This document shows positions 1-9,135 of a stretch of DNA of 64,000 nt, piece after piece. The notes beneath the pieces are model-generated. The model had not been told where the DNA came from. It was given only the letters and a program-made list of their open reading frames with translations, and made no database searches. Positions within the stretch are counted from its first letter, which is position 1; every line of letters begins with the position of its first letter. The stretch spans positions 211,190 through 275,189 of the forward strand of contig JAJEHS010000004.1 in the NCBI GenBank assembly GCA_022823605.1. The letters are read 5' to 3'. Source of the DNA: Paracoccaceae bacterium (lineage in GTDB: Bacteria > Pseudomonadota > Alphaproteobacteria > Rhodobacterales > Rhodobacteraceae). A program made the position numbers and the translations under genes.

Positions 1-873
1 GTTTCTGAATGGCGGGGACATGACACGGCGGGCGGCATGCTCCCAATCCTTGGAAAAATACTCGCTTTCATCCAAGGTAAGAAACTGGATAAGTGGTTCG
101 CCATAAACACGCATTCCCTTTTGCCTTGCTCTCCTGATGGCTTCATGTGCCTGCTCGCAGGATACATGTACGATATAGAGTGGTACCGAGGCGGCATCGG
201 CAATCATGATTGCCCGATTGGCTGCTTCACCTTCCACCTCTGGTGGTCGTGAATAGGCGTGACCTTCCGGTCCGGTAATACCCTGTTTCAGATACTTTGC
301 CTGAAGCTCGGCAACAATATCACCGTTTTCCGCATGAACCATTGGTAACGCCCCAAGTTCACGGCACCGATTGAACGAGGCATACATTTCATCATCCTCA
401 ATCATCAGGGCTCCCTTATAGGCCATGAAGTGCTTGAAGGAATTGACACCCATCTCGACGGCATTGCCCATTTCGTTGAATATGCTTTCATTCCAACCGG
501 TAATGGCCATGTGATAGCCGATATCGGAGCAAATCTGCGGTTGTGACTTGCGATGCCATTCGTTGATGGCGTTCTTGATTGAACCATCCTCACCAGGCAG
601 ACAAAAATCGATAAGCATGGTGGTTCCACCAACCGCTGCGGCCCAGGTTCCCGATTCAAATGTCTCGGCCGCGGTCGTTCCCATAAAGGGCATTTCGAGA
701 TGGGTATGGGGGTCAATACCACCAGGTATTACGTAGGCATCCTCGGCATCAACATACTCATCACCCTTCAAATCATCGCCAATCTCCTTGATGGTTTCAC
801 CCTCAACAAGTACATCCGCCTTGAAGGTACGGTCCGCCGTAATGATTGTTCCACCCTTGATTACTCTAGACAT
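1..873 (-). CDS. hydA: Dihydropyrimidinase / D-hydantoinase (3' end outside window)
   Basis: The reading frame starts at ATG 873, with AGGGG seven bases upstream, and is still open at base 1, so about 291 N-terminal residues are visible. The first metal-binding pair is seen as DPHTHLEMPF (H56, H58). The segment SFKHFMAYKGA near residue 150 carries the lysine that is carboxylated in this cyclic amidohydrolase family, and MVHAENGD follows. The enzyme hydrolyses dihydrouracil to N-carbamoyl-beta-alanine. It is the last visible gene of a minus-strand operon with preT, preA and an M20 amidohydrolase, which makes dihydropyrimidinase more likely than a general hydantoinase. The C-terminal third cannot be assessed. 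Confidence 0.93.
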   Translation of the reverse strand, partial: MSRVIKGGTIITADRTFKADVLVEGETIKEIGDDLKGDEYVDAEDAYVIPGGIDPHTHLEMPFMGTTAAETFESGTWAAAVGGTTMLIDFCLPGEDGSIKNAINEWHRKSQPQICSDIGYHMAITGWNESIFNEMGNAVEMGVNSFKHFMAYKGALMIEDDEMYASFNRCRELGALPMVHAENGDIVAELQAKYLKQGITGPEGHAYSRPPEVEGEAANRAIMIADAASVPLYIVHVSCEQAHEAIRRARQKGMRVYGEPLIQFLTLDESEYFSKDWEHAARRVMSPPFRN

Positions 874-904
874 ACAAATACCCCTGAAATCTAACTGAAT
901 ATTA

Positions 905-2155
905 TCAATTTACCACAATAGCTGTATCAACTACAGCATGAAACAGAACATTGGTTCCCTTTGCCGCCCACTCAACGGAAATTTCCTCGGCCTCGTTGTG
1001 GGACAGACCATCGACACAGGGACACATGATCATGGCCGTGGGTGCCACCCTGTTGATCCAGCAGGCATCGTGTCCTGCTCCCGAAATTATGTTGCGATGG
1101 GAATAACCCAACCGTTCGGCAGCTTTCCTGACTGCTGAGACACAATTCTCATCGAATTTGACCGGATCAAATCCGCCGACTTTTTCGAAGGCGATTTCCA
1201 GATCCATTTTTTTGCAAATCTCTTCACCCCCATTGCGAAGCCTATTTTCCATGTCCCTGATTACGGCAAGCTCGGGTGATCTGAAGTCTACGGTAAAGAC
1301 GACCTTTCCCGGTATCACATTGCGACTATTGGGAAATACCTCGATATGTCCGGCAGCTCCCACTGCATCCGGCTTGTGACTCCAGGCGATTTCATCTACC
1401 AGCTCCAATACCCTGGCCATCCCCAACCCGGCATTTCTTCTCATTGGCATGGGAGTTGAGCCTGTATGGCTGTCCTTGCCGGTAATGGTGACCTGCGTCC
1501 ATGACAATCCCTGACCATGGGTAACGACACCTATATCCTTGTTTTCTGCCTCCAGGATGGGCCCCTGCTCAATATGCAGTTCAAAAAAAGCATGCATTTT
1601 TCTGTTGCCAACCACCTCATCACCCTGCCAGCCAATCCTGACCAGTTCATCACCGAATTTCTTGCCTTCAATGTCTTCCCTGTCGTAGGCCCATTGTTCA
1701 TCATGCATTCCCGCAAAGACACCGGAAGCAAGCATTGGGGGTGCGAAACGGGTTCCCTCTTCGTTGGTCCAGTTGGTAACCACTATCGGATGCTTTGTCC
1801 TGATGTTCAGATCATTCAGTGAACGGATAATCTCCAGCGCTCCCAAAACTCCCAGTACACCATCATATTTACCGCCCGTAGGCTGGGTATCGAGATGTGA
1901 ACCAACATATACCGGAAGGGCTTCAGGATCTTCACCCTTTCTGGTCGCAAACATCGTACCCATGCGATCGATACCGAGAGTCATCCCTGCCTGTTCGCAC
2001 CAGGACTTGAACAGATCCCTGCCCTTGGCGTCATCATCGGTCAGGGTCTGACGATTATTTCCACCGGCAACACCAGGGCCGATTTTTGCCATTTCCATAA
2101 TCGAATCCCACAACCTCTCCTGGTTGATCAACAAATTTCCCATTGGAGAATTCAT
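905..2155 (-). CDS. Zn-dependent M20-family N-carbamoyl amidohydrolase (beta-ureidopropionase-like)
   Basis: 416 aa, the usual length of the hydantoinase/carbamoylase branch of M20 peptidases (AmaB, allantoate amidohydrolase, beta-ureidopropionase). Metal-site motifs are visible: VGSHLDTQPTGGKYDGVLG, NEEGTRF, FELHIEQGP, and GAGHDACWINRVAPTAMI near the C terminus. AAGGA lies six bases before ATG 2155. It sits 31 bp from dihydropyrimidinase, the enzyme that makes N-carbamoyl-beta-alanine, so the inferred reaction is release of beta-alanine, CO2 and ammonia, the third step of reductive pyrimidine breakdown. Sequence alone does not separate this from allantoate or L-carbamoyl amino acid hydrolases; the context decides it. 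Confidence 0.88.
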   Translation of the reverse strand: MNSPMGNLLINQERLWDSIMEMAKIGPGVAGGNNRQTLTDDDAKGRDLFKSWCEQAGMTLGIDRMGTMFATRKGEDPEALPVYVGSHLDTQPTGGKYDGVLGVLGALEIIRSLNDLNIRTKHPIVVTNWTNEEGTRFAPPMLASGVFAGMHDEQWAYDREDIEGKKFGDELVRIGWQGDEVVGNRKMHAFFELHIEQGPILEAENKDIGVVTHGQGLSWTQVTITGKDSHTGSTPMPMRRNAGLGMARVLELVDEIAWSHKPDAVGAAGHIEVFPNSRNVIPGKVVFTVDFRSPELAVIRDMENRLRNGGEEICKKMDLEIAFEKVGGFDPVKFDENCVSAVRKAAERLGYSHRNIISGAGHDACWINRVAPTAMIMCPCVDGLSHNEAEEISVEWAAKGTNVLFHAVVDTAIVVN

Positions 2156-2249
2156 GCTTTTTCCTTAATTATCCACCTATTGTTATTCAATTTAAACCTT
2201 GTTCCGAATTGGTCCGGATAGTTCCCTTCCCTTCAATCGGAAAAATAAT

Positions 2250-3551
2250 TCAATCTGTCGTACAGGCAAGAACATTGTTGGGATGCTGTGTCCAATTCAA
2301 GGGATTTTCATCAACTGTTTGACCTGTCCTCTTGTCAACCATACCAGGTTTGAGCTGCTCCATTGTAATGCATCCCTCAACGGGACAAACATTGACACAA
2401 AGGTTGCATGCAACGCATTCCTCGTCAATGACTTCAAAGGTCCGACCAGAATTTATCACGATAGCCTGATGGGATGTATCCTCACAAACTGCAAAGCACC
2501 TGCCGCACTTTATGCATAGGTCCTGATCTATTCTTGCCTTGGTCACAAAATTCAGATTAAGGTTCTGCCAATCTGTGACATTACTTACAGCCAAACCCCG
2601 ATAATCAGTGACACTCTCGAACCGCTTGTCATTCATCCATTCCAATAGACCGGATTGCAACTCGCTGACAATTCGAAAGCCATATGCCATGGCTGCAGTA
2701 CATACCTGCACATTTCCTGCTCCAAGCAATAGGAATTCCGTAGCATCCCGCCAGGTGGAAATACCTCCTATGCCCGAAATCGGTAGATCACTGGTTTCTG
2801 CATCTCTTGCTATTTCAGCCACCATATTCAGGGCAATCGGTTTTACTGCCGGTCCACAATAACCCCCATGTGTCCCTTTCCCGTCAATCGACGGTTCCGG
2901 GCTGAAAGTATCAAGATTGACCGAGGTTATTGAGGAAACTGTATTTATTAATGAAACAGCGTCTGCTCCACCCTTTTTGGCAGCTCTTGCCGGATACCGA
3001 ATATCAGTTATGTTTGGTGTCAGCTTTACGATTACCGGCATTCGCGTATTGGACTTGACCCAACGGGTGACCATTTCGATATAGTCGGGAACCTGACCAA
3101 CAGCAGATCCCATACCTCTTTCACTCATGCCGTGGGGACAACCGAAATTAAGTTCCACTCCATCAGCATTCGTTTCCTCTACCTGGGGAAGTATCCCTTG
3201 CCAAGACGCTTCATCACAAGGTACCATCAAACTTACGACAACAGCTCTATCGGGATAATTTCGCTTGACCGATTTTATTTCCTTGAGATTGACACCAAGC
3301 GGGCGATCGGTAATCAACTCAATGTTGTTCAATCCCATCAGGCTTCTGTCAGGACCCCAAACGGCTCCATACCTTGGACCATTGACATTGACAATATGCG
3401 GATCCAGTCCGAGGGTTTTCCAGACAACTCCTCCCCAACCGGCCTCAAACGCCCTGGATACATTGTATTCCTTGTCTGTTGGTGGTGCAGAAGCCAACCA
3501 AAAGGGATTGGGGGATTTGATTCCTGCAAAAGTCGAATTCAAACTTGGCAT
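2250..3551 (-). CDS. preA: NAD-dependent dihydropyrimidine dehydrogenase, subunit PreA
   Basis: 433 aa. The N-terminal two thirds is a dihydroorotate-dehydrogenase-like FMN barrel, with FGCPHGMSERGMGSAVGQ and the glycine-rich ISGIGGISTWRDA. The C terminus carries two 4Fe-4S motifs, CIKCGRCFAVC and CVACNLCVNVC. With PreT it reduces uracil and thymine to the dihydro forms. GAGGT lies before ATG 3551. The next upstream gene on the same strand is preT, 29 bp away, so the two subunits are surely co-expressed. Length and both cluster motifs match bacterial PreA. Confidence 0.95.
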   Translation of the reverse strand: MPSLNSTFAGIKSPNPFWLASAPPTDKEYNVSRAFEAGWGGVVWKTLGLDPHIVNVNGPRYGAVWGPDRSLMGLNNIELITDRPLGVNLKEIKSVKRNYPDRAVVVSLMVPCDEASWQGILPQVEETNADGVELNFGCPHGMSERGMGSAVGQVPDYIEMVTRWVKSNTRMPVIVKLTPNITDIRYPARAAKKGGADAVSLINTVSSITSVNLDTFSPEPSIDGKGTHGGYCGPAVKPIALNMVAEIARDAETSDLPISGIGGISTWRDATEFLLLGAGNVQVCTAAMAYGFRIVSELQSGLLEWMNDKRFESVTDYRGLAVSNVTDWQNLNLNFVTKARIDQDLCIKCGRCFAVCEDTSHQAIVINSGRTFEVIDEECVACNLCVNVCPVEGCITMEQLKPGMVDKRTGQTVDENPLNWTQHPNNVLACTTD

Positions 3552-3580
3552 TGTTCTACCTCAAATCTTGGGTTGCTGAC

Positions 3581-4906
3581 CTATTTACTCAAATGACGGT
3601 GAATATCCTCGGCGGCATCACGACCTTGGGCCACTGCTGTTACGGTTAAATCTTCTCCCAAGTTCGTACAATCCCCACCAGCCCAAATTCCCGGAACACT
3701 TGTTCTTCCATGAGAATCGACAACAATCTTTCCGGCATCAATCGCCAAGCTGCCAGGGCCAAATTCAAGTTTCTGACCTATGGCCATGAACACCTGATCA
3801 ACAGGGAGTTCGATCGTATCCTCGATTTGTTGAATTTTACCACCTATGATTTCTGTTCTACCCAATATAAGTTTCTCGTCAGTACCATCCCCAGACATAC
3901 CCAATGGAACAGCGTTGGTTAACAACTTGACACCATTTTTGAGGGCAAGATTTATTTCATGCTCTGAAGCACCCATTTCAGATCTACTTCTGCGATAAGC
4001 AATAGTTACATTCTCAGACCCAAGCAGTTTTGATTGAACCCCTGCATCAATAGCAGTCATACCACCTCCGATAACGACAACGTTTCTTCCGATGGGAATG
4101 TTTCCATAATCGCTTGCCAGTCGCAATTCCTCTATAAATGTTACTGCCTCCTGAAATTTGTCAGAACCAATATTTAACCTGTTTACATCACCCAATCCTG
4201 CTCCCACAAAGACAGCATCATAATCTTGAGTTAATTTATGCAGGTCCTCAAGGTCCTTGACCGTTTTATTCAACTGGAATTTGATTCCCCCGATTTTCAG
4301 CAACCATTCGACTTCCTGCTGTGCAAAATCATTGACGGTCTTATACGTTGCTATACCGGTTTGATTTAACCCTCCAAGAAAGGGTTTTTCTTCAAATATC
4401 TCAACATTATGCCCATGCATGGCCAGCCTATGGGAACAAGCCAAACCGGCTGGTCCGGACCCGATTACAGCAATAATCTTGCCAGTCTCATGTGCTCGCT
4501 TGTAGGGGTGGATGTTTTCGTCCATCAAGGTATCAGTGGCAAATCTTTGCAACCTACCGATTTCAACAGGTTCACTTTCTGCCACTTCTCTTACACAGGC
4601 ACCCTCGCACAGGTTTTCAGTTGGACATGACCGTGCACACATACCTCCCAAGATGTTGCTGTCGAATATGGTCTTGGCAGCTGCCCTCGGGGTACCTGTA
4701 GAAATTTGCCTGATAAATAGTGGAATATCTATTCCCGTCGGACAAGCCGTTACACAGGGGGCATCATAACAGAAATAACACCGGTCAGCCTCAACCATGG
4801 CTTCATGGAGACTTAGCCCGGGATTTATGTCTGAAAAGTTTACTTCATATTCGTGAGGTGTCAACCTAGCCGGAAGTGTTCCAGGAGAATAGACTGAATT
4901 ACCCAT
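3581..4906 (-). CDS. preT: NAD-dependent dihydropyrimidine dehydrogenase, subunit PreT
   Basis: 441 aa, a glutamate-synthase-small-subunit-like flavoprotein. The N-terminal Fe-S motifs CYFCYDAPCVTACPTGID and CARSCPTENLCEGACVR are visible, then an FAD-binding IAVIGSGPAGLACSHRL and a second Rossmann motif VVVIGGGMTAIDAG for the pyridine nucleotide; the C terminus has GIWAGGDCTN. It passes electrons from NADH to PreA. The gene lies 122 bp downstream of the binding-protein gene, with a strong stem-loop in that gap, and 29 bp upstream of preA. Confidence 0.95.
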   Translation of the reverse strand: MGNSVYSPGTLPARLTPHEYEVNFSDINPGLSLHEAMVEADRCYFCYDAPCVTACPTGIDIPLFIRQISTGTPRAAAKTIFDSNILGGMCARSCPTENLCEGACVREVAESEPVEIGRLQRFATDTLMDENIHPYKRAHETGKIIAVIGSGPAGLACSHRLAMHGHNVEIFEEKPFLGGLNQTGIATYKTVNDFAQQEVEWLLKIGGIKFQLNKTVKDLEDLHKLTQDYDAVFVGAGLGDVNRLNIGSDKFQEAVTFIEELRLASDYGNIPIGRNVVVIGGGMTAIDAGVQSKLLGSENVTIAYRRSRSEMGASEHEINLALKNGVKLLTNAVPLGMSGDGTDEKLILGRTEIIGGKIQQIEDTIELPVDQVFMAIGQKLEFGPGSLAIDAGKIVVDSHGRTSVPGIWAGGDCTNLGEDLTVTAVAQGRDAAEDIHRHLSK

Positions 4907-4991
4907 TGCTCTATAACCGAAAAACCTTCTTGATTGTGTTATGGGGTTGGATTACAAAACTGATATTTTGGCTTTCCAATCCTATTGTAGA

Positions 4992-5022
4992 AGAGTGGCG
5001 GCAGAGATTCCACCGCCACTCT
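4992..5022 (-). terminator. Strong intercistronic stem-loop after the binding-protein gene
   Basis: A perfect 10-bp inverted repeat (4992-5001 with 5013-5022, stem AGAGTGGCGG) with an 11-nt loop begins seven bases after the stop codon of the binding-protein gene. No run of U follows it on the minus strand. It therefore looks more like an mRNA 3'-end stabiliser or partial terminator that lets the transport protein be made in excess of the downstream enzymes. That role is inferred from position. Confidence 0.6.
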
Positions 5023-5028
5023 TGTGAA

Positions 5029-6021
5029 TTAATTGCCCAAAGCCTCGTCGGTAATGGCATGTGTCCATGCACCTTCAGGTGCAGCGGTAATTACCGGATC
5101 AGAACCACCAGCCAAAAGGGTGGCTACGGTTCTTTCATAATCCGCGGGGTCGAGCGTACCATTTGAACCTGCTGTCAATTTGGCAATCTCTCCCATCATA
5201 CGCTTTTGATGGACTTCGGTCTGAGCTCCGGTAGCATCATTGTCCAGGACAATTTCCGCGGCTTCATCCGGATTTTCCTCGGCATATTTCCAGCCCTTCA
5301 TGGAAGCTCTGACAAAACGTACCATTTTATCAACAAAGGCAGGATCATTCAGGCTGTCTTCATGAACATAAATTCCATCCTCAAGGGTGGCAACACCCTG
5401 ATCTTCGTACTTGAATGTAATTAGATCATCAGGTGAAATACCTGCATCCACAACTTGCCAGTATTCATTGTAGGTCATTGTGGAAATACAATCAGCCTGC
5501 TTCTGAAGCAATGGATCAACATTAAATCCCTGCTTGAGAACTGTGACCCCATCATCACCACCTTCTGTTGAGATACCTAGTTGGCTCATCCAGCTCAGGA
5601 ACGGGTATTCATTACCGAAAAACCAGACTCCCAATGTTCTTCCCGGAAAATCTGCGGGAGAGGTCACACCAGATTCCTCCAGACATGTCAGCATCATGCC
5701 GGATGATTTGAATGGCTGTGCAATATTTACCAAAGGAAGTCCTTTTTCACGGCTGGCAAGAGCCGAAGGCATCCATTCGATTATCACGTCGGCACCTCCA
5801 CCTGCTAATACCTGGGGAGGAGCAATATCCGGGCCACCGGCATTGATTTCCACATCAAGATTTTCCTCATCGTAGAAACCCTTGTCCTGAGCAACATAAT
5901 AGCCTGCGAACTGGGCTTGCGTAACCCACTTCAATTGAAGCGTTACCTTGTCTGCAGCATGTGCAGAAATAGCCAACGAACCGAATAGAACGACTAAAAC
6001 AGATAATATTTTTACCTTCAT
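5029..6021 (-). CDS. NMT1/THI5-like ABC transporter substrate-binding protein
   Basis: 330 aa from the ATG at 6021, chosen because AAAGGTG stands just before it and it opens directly into a Sec signal peptide (MKVKILSVLVVLFGSLAISAHA). A longer frame to 6063 adds 14 residues with no such support. The mature part, starting LQLKWVTQAQFAGYYVAQDK, is typical of the NMT1/THI5/SsuA binding-protein family, which brings pyrimidine-like and other small ligands to an ABC importer. As first gene of the pyrimidine operon it probably binds a pyrimidine or its dihydro derivative. No permease or ATPase is in view; they may lie left of base 1. Confidence 0.88.
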   Translation of the reverse strand: MKVKILSVLVVLFGSLAISAHAADKVTLQLKWVTQAQFAGYYVAQDKGFYDEENLDVEINAGGPDIAPPQVLAGGGADVIIEWMPSALASREKGLPLVNIAQPFKSSGMMLTCLEESGVTSPADFPGRTLGVWFFGNEYPFLSWMSQLGISTEGGDDGVTVLKQGFNVDPLLQKQADCISTMTYNEYWQVVDAGISPDDLITFKYEDQGVATLEDGIYVHEDSLNDPAFVDKMVRFVRASMKGWKYAEENPDEAAEIVLDNDATGAQTEVHQKRMMGEIAKLTAGSNGTLDPADYERTVATLLAGGSDPVITAAPEGAWTHAITDEALGN

Positions 6022-6448
6022 GATTTCACCTTTCATAAATTCAGCATACAATAATTCATACAATCATATACTTCCTAAATCCCAGCAATTTTCAAAAATC
6101 AAAAATTGTTGATTTATAAATTTTCAGGTCATAACCTGAGAATAAGGTTTGAGATTATACCTTATTTTGCAAGAATTCAAAAAAAGTTCGTTGCAAATAA
6201 AACCAATTAAATTCAGAAGCATTTATCCGAAGGTATTCAACAGCATACAAATCCGTATACTCCGAGACTATTGTGAGAATGTTTTAACGGCAACACTAAC
6301 AGTCATCAATGCCATCTTTGAATACAATCAAGATCACTTGCTGTTTTGCAGGCTATTGGTATGGACTCTGACTATAAAAACAAATTAACCAGATTGTAAT
6401 TCCAGCAATAGTATCCGGGTTGGGATACGATTTACTTGTTTACTTTGT
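6022..6448 (-). promoter_or_regulatory. Control region of the pyrimidine operon with two inverted repeats
   Basis: No gene is seen here. On the minus strand a TATAAT box (6159-6154) lies within an 8-bp inverted repeat, AATAAGGT (6141-6148) with ACCTTATT (6159-6166). Just downstream is the palindrome CAGGT-CATA-ACCTG (6125-6138). No clear -35 box is visible. The arrangement resembles a promoter covered by a dimeric repressor, which would suit a substrate-induced catabolic operon, but no regulator gene is in the window. At the far end a 6-bp hairpin (6411-6428) may end the DAHP synthase transcript. Confidence 0.4.
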
Positions 6449-7831
6449 TCAAGCTGCACGAACCTTATTTGGGCCGTTGTTTCTGGATATCCTGCTGGCT
6501 AATTCCTCTGAAACAAGAAAAGCCAATTCCAAAGCCTGCGAGGAATTCAACCGAGGATCACAGACCGTATGGTATCGATCGCCTAGATCTTCATCAGATA
6601 CTGCACTCAATCCACCAGTGCATTCGGTAACATCCTTACCAGTCATTTCAAAATGCACTCCACCTGGAATTGTTCCTTCATCGTGGTGAACATCGAAAAA
6701 CTGGCGAACTTCACCAAGCACATTTTCGAACCGTCTCGTTTTGTAACCAGAAGAGGATTTTTCAGTGTTTCCATGCATAGGGTCACAAGACCAGATAACA
6801 TTCGCTCCAACTTCCTTTACCGCTTTGATCAGATTGGGGAGATAATCCGCGACCTTGTTGTTGCCAAAACGAGCAATCAAGGTAATCCGGCCAGCTTCGT
6901 TTTTAGGATTGAGTTTTTCCAATAGGACTTTTAAATCTTCTGGGGTACTACTCGGGCCGCACTTGATACCCAAAGGATTTTGTACTCCCCTACAAAATTC
7001 GACATGTGCCCCATCTGGCTGCCGAGTTCGATCACCAATCCAAATGAAGTGACCGGAACCAGCTATGATATCCCCTGTCAAGGAATCAACACGACTGAGC
7101 ATTTCCTCATATTCCAGCAACAGTGCTTCATGGCTGGTGTAGAAATCGACCTGTCTAAGGGTATTCAATTTTTCAGCATTGACTCCTGCGGCTTCCATAA
7201 ACTCCAAGGCATCAGTGATGCGGTTGGCAACTTGATGATACTTTTCAGAATCACTTTTCTCGGTGAATTCTAGATTCCAGGTATGCACCCTCGTGATATC
7301 AGCATAACCCCCATGACTGAAAGCCCTGAGCAAGTTCAGGGTTGCAGCAGACTGAGAATATGCAGCTAGCATTCTTTCAGGATCGGGTATCCTGGAAGAT
7401 TCATTAAATTCAATATCGTTTATCATATCCCCCCGGTAGCTGGGAAGTTCGACACCATCAACAGTTTCAACAGATGATGATCTTGGTTTGGCAAACTGAC
7501 CTGCCATCCTTCCAATCTTGACTATTGGACGTTTGGCACCAAAGGTAAGGACAATAGCCATTTGTAGAAGAACCCTGAACGTATCCCTGATGGAATCAGC
7601 ATTGTATTCCTGAAAACTTTCGGCACAGTCGCCCCCCTGCAGCAAAAAAGCCTTGCCTTCACATACTTTTGCAAGTTCATTTCTCAGCTGTCTGACTTCC
7701 CCGGCAAACACCAATGGTGGACTCATTGCCAGTTGGTTTTGTACCCGATCAAGCTTATCCTGGTCAGGATAATCAGGCATTTGAATACGTGGCTTGCTTC
7801 TCCATGCCGATTTAGTCCAATCACCAGTCAT
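6449..7831 (-). CDS. aroG: 3-deoxy-7-phosphoheptulonate synthase, class II
   Basis: 460 aa, the normal length for the plant/actinobacterial type II (AroH/AroA-II) DAHP synthase found in many Alphaproteobacteria. Visible family signatures are [44 protein letters not shown], and [10 protein letters not shown] with GGVHFEMTG towards the C terminus. It condenses phosphoenolpyruvate with erythrose-4-phosphate at the entry of the shikimate pathway. It is the third gene of a minus-strand run after the FAD/GcvT protein and the sugar dehydrogenase, from which a 126-bp gap separates it; a separate promoter is possible. Confidence 0.95.
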   Translation of the reverse strand: MTGDWTKSAWRSKPRIQMPDYPDQDKLDRVQNQLAMSPPLVFAGEVRQLRNELAKVCEGKAFLLQGGDCAESFQEYNADSIRDTFRVLLQMAIVLTFGAKRPIVKIGRMAGQFAKPRSSSVETVDGVELPSYRGDMINDIEFNESSRIPDPERMLAAYSQSAATLNLLRAFSHGGYADITRVHTWNLEFTEKSDSEKYHQVANRITDALEFMEAAGVNAEKLNTLRQVDFYTSHEALLLEYEEMLSRVDSLTGDIIAGSGHFIWIGDRTRQPDGAHVEFCRGVQNPLGIKCGPSSTPEDLKVLLEKLNPKNEAGRITLIARFGNNKVADYLPNLIKAVKEVGANVIWSCDPMHGNTEKSSSGYKTRRFENVLGEVRQFFDVHHDEGTIPGGVHFEMTGKDVTECTGGLSAVSDEDLGDRYHTVCDPRLNSSQALELAFLVSEELASRISRNNGPNKVRAA

Positions 7832-7957
7832 TATTCATCTCCATCTACTGAATTTACACTTGATATAATCCGGTAGAAGTCAAAATCCAGACTGAAAAAA
7901 CCACAATATTTCCAGAACGGGTTCGGAGCAGGCAATTTATGCTGGTACAATCTGGGT

Positions 7958-9133
7958 CTAACGGATAAGGAATTTACAGGCTTCCCCTGCATCAGAATAG
8001 TTATCAGGTACCATTCTGTAGATACTTCCCCTGTCCTCGGATATAAACCAAATTGACCCATCCGAAGCTTCCCTAACGTCTCTTACCCTTTTGGTTTCGG
8101 GTAGGGATATCTGTTCGGCTTCCCGAAAATTCCGATCTGGATCTATTCTGGAAATGTAATCAAACTTGAGTGAGCCCACAAATACATGACCTTCCCAATC
8201 CGGCCATAGTTTTCCAGAGTAAACCATCAATCCTGATGGAGCTATGGATGGATCCCAATATAACTCGGGTTGTTCCATGCCTTCATTTGATGTACCGATA
8301 CCGACTTTCTGGCCAGAGTAATGAACTCCATAGCCGATTATTGGCCATCCATAATTCCTTCCCCCAAATACCAGATTAACTTCATCACCACCCCGAGGTC
8401 CATGTTCAGAAACCAAAAGATTACCTTGTAAATCTAACCCTGCTCCTTGTGGATTACGGTGACCATAGGACCAGATTTCCGGTAGGATACCGTCATTATT
8501 TACGAATGGATTGTTCTCTGGAACCGACCCGTCGGGATTAATTCGAACAACAGTTCCGTTATGTGAAGTTAAGTCCTGAGAGGACTCTCGTTCTCCCCGG
8601 TCTCCCAAGGTAATAAAAATTGATCCATCGTTGTTTTCAACAATTCTGGACCCGAAATGCCGATTCCCATTCGTACCTGGAACCATTTCAAAAATTTTGG
8701 TTTCATCCCTTAACTGGTCATTGTTGCGTGATAGTATTCCCCGACTGACAGAAGTTCCGACCAACCCCCTCTGGTTTGTTGCAGAATAGGAAAGAAAGAT
8801 TTCCCTGGAATTCGGGAAATCACTTTTGATAACTACGTCCAGTAGCCCACCCTGACCTTTGGCAAAAATCTTCAGACCATGCTCAACCTTTGTTTTCCTT
8901 CCTCTAGAGTCAAAGTGAAATAGATTCCCCCTCCTTTCTGTAACGAGTATTTCACATTCGGGAAGAAAAGCTACACTCCATGGTATCTTCAGCTTTGAAA
9001 CAACCCTTTCAACTTTGACCTTGGTGGATTCCAATTGGTATTGGGCTCCATGTGATGATTGCAAACCCAAAGCCAGCAAACATGCTGACGTTACAATCAG
9101 ATATAATTGCCTAATCCCAATAAATTTAAACAT
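7958..9133 (-). CDS. PQQ-type glucose/sorbosone dehydrogenase family protein, secreted
   Basis: 391 aa. It begins with a hydrophobic signal peptide (about residues 10-29, ending SSHGA). The mature protein has the Gdh/Yli beta-propeller signatures: IPWSVAFLPECEILVTERRG, ITLGDRGERESSQD, IWSYGHRNPQGAGLD and SEHGPRGGDEVN. Homologues are periplasmic aldose sugar dehydrogenases that use PQQ and calcium. The start lies two bases after the stop of the preceding FAD/GcvT gene, so they are translationally close. Whether this organism makes PQQ cannot be told from the window. Confidence 0.88.
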   Translation of the reverse strand: MFKFIGIRQLYLIVTSACLLALGLQSSHGAQYQLESTKVKVERVVSKLKIPWSVAFLPECEILVTERRGNLFHFDSRGRKTKVEHGLKIFAKGQGGLLDVVIKSDFPNSREIFLSYSATNQRGLVGTSVSRGILSRNNDQLRDETKIFEMVPGTNGNRHFGSRIVENNDGSIFITLGDRGERESSQDLTSHNGTVVRINPDGSVPENNPFVNNDGILPEIWSYGHRNPQGAGLDLQGNLLVSEHGPRGGDEVNLVFGGRNYGWPIIGYGVHYSGQKVGIGTSNEGMEQPELYWDPSIAPSGLMVYSGKLWPDWEGHVFVGSLKFDYISRIDPDRNFREAEQISLPETKRVRDVREASDGSIWFISEDRGSIYRMVPDNYSDAGEACKFLIR

Positions 9134-9135
9134 TC

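Noticed and set aside
3132-3596. 154-codon plus-strand frame opposite preA
   Set aside because: Antisense to the FMN domain of preA with no start context or motif.
6022-6448. TPP riboswitch upstream of an NMT1/THI5-like protein
   Set aside because: No CUGAGA or other thi-box core is visible, and the operon is for pyrimidine breakdown, not thiamine.
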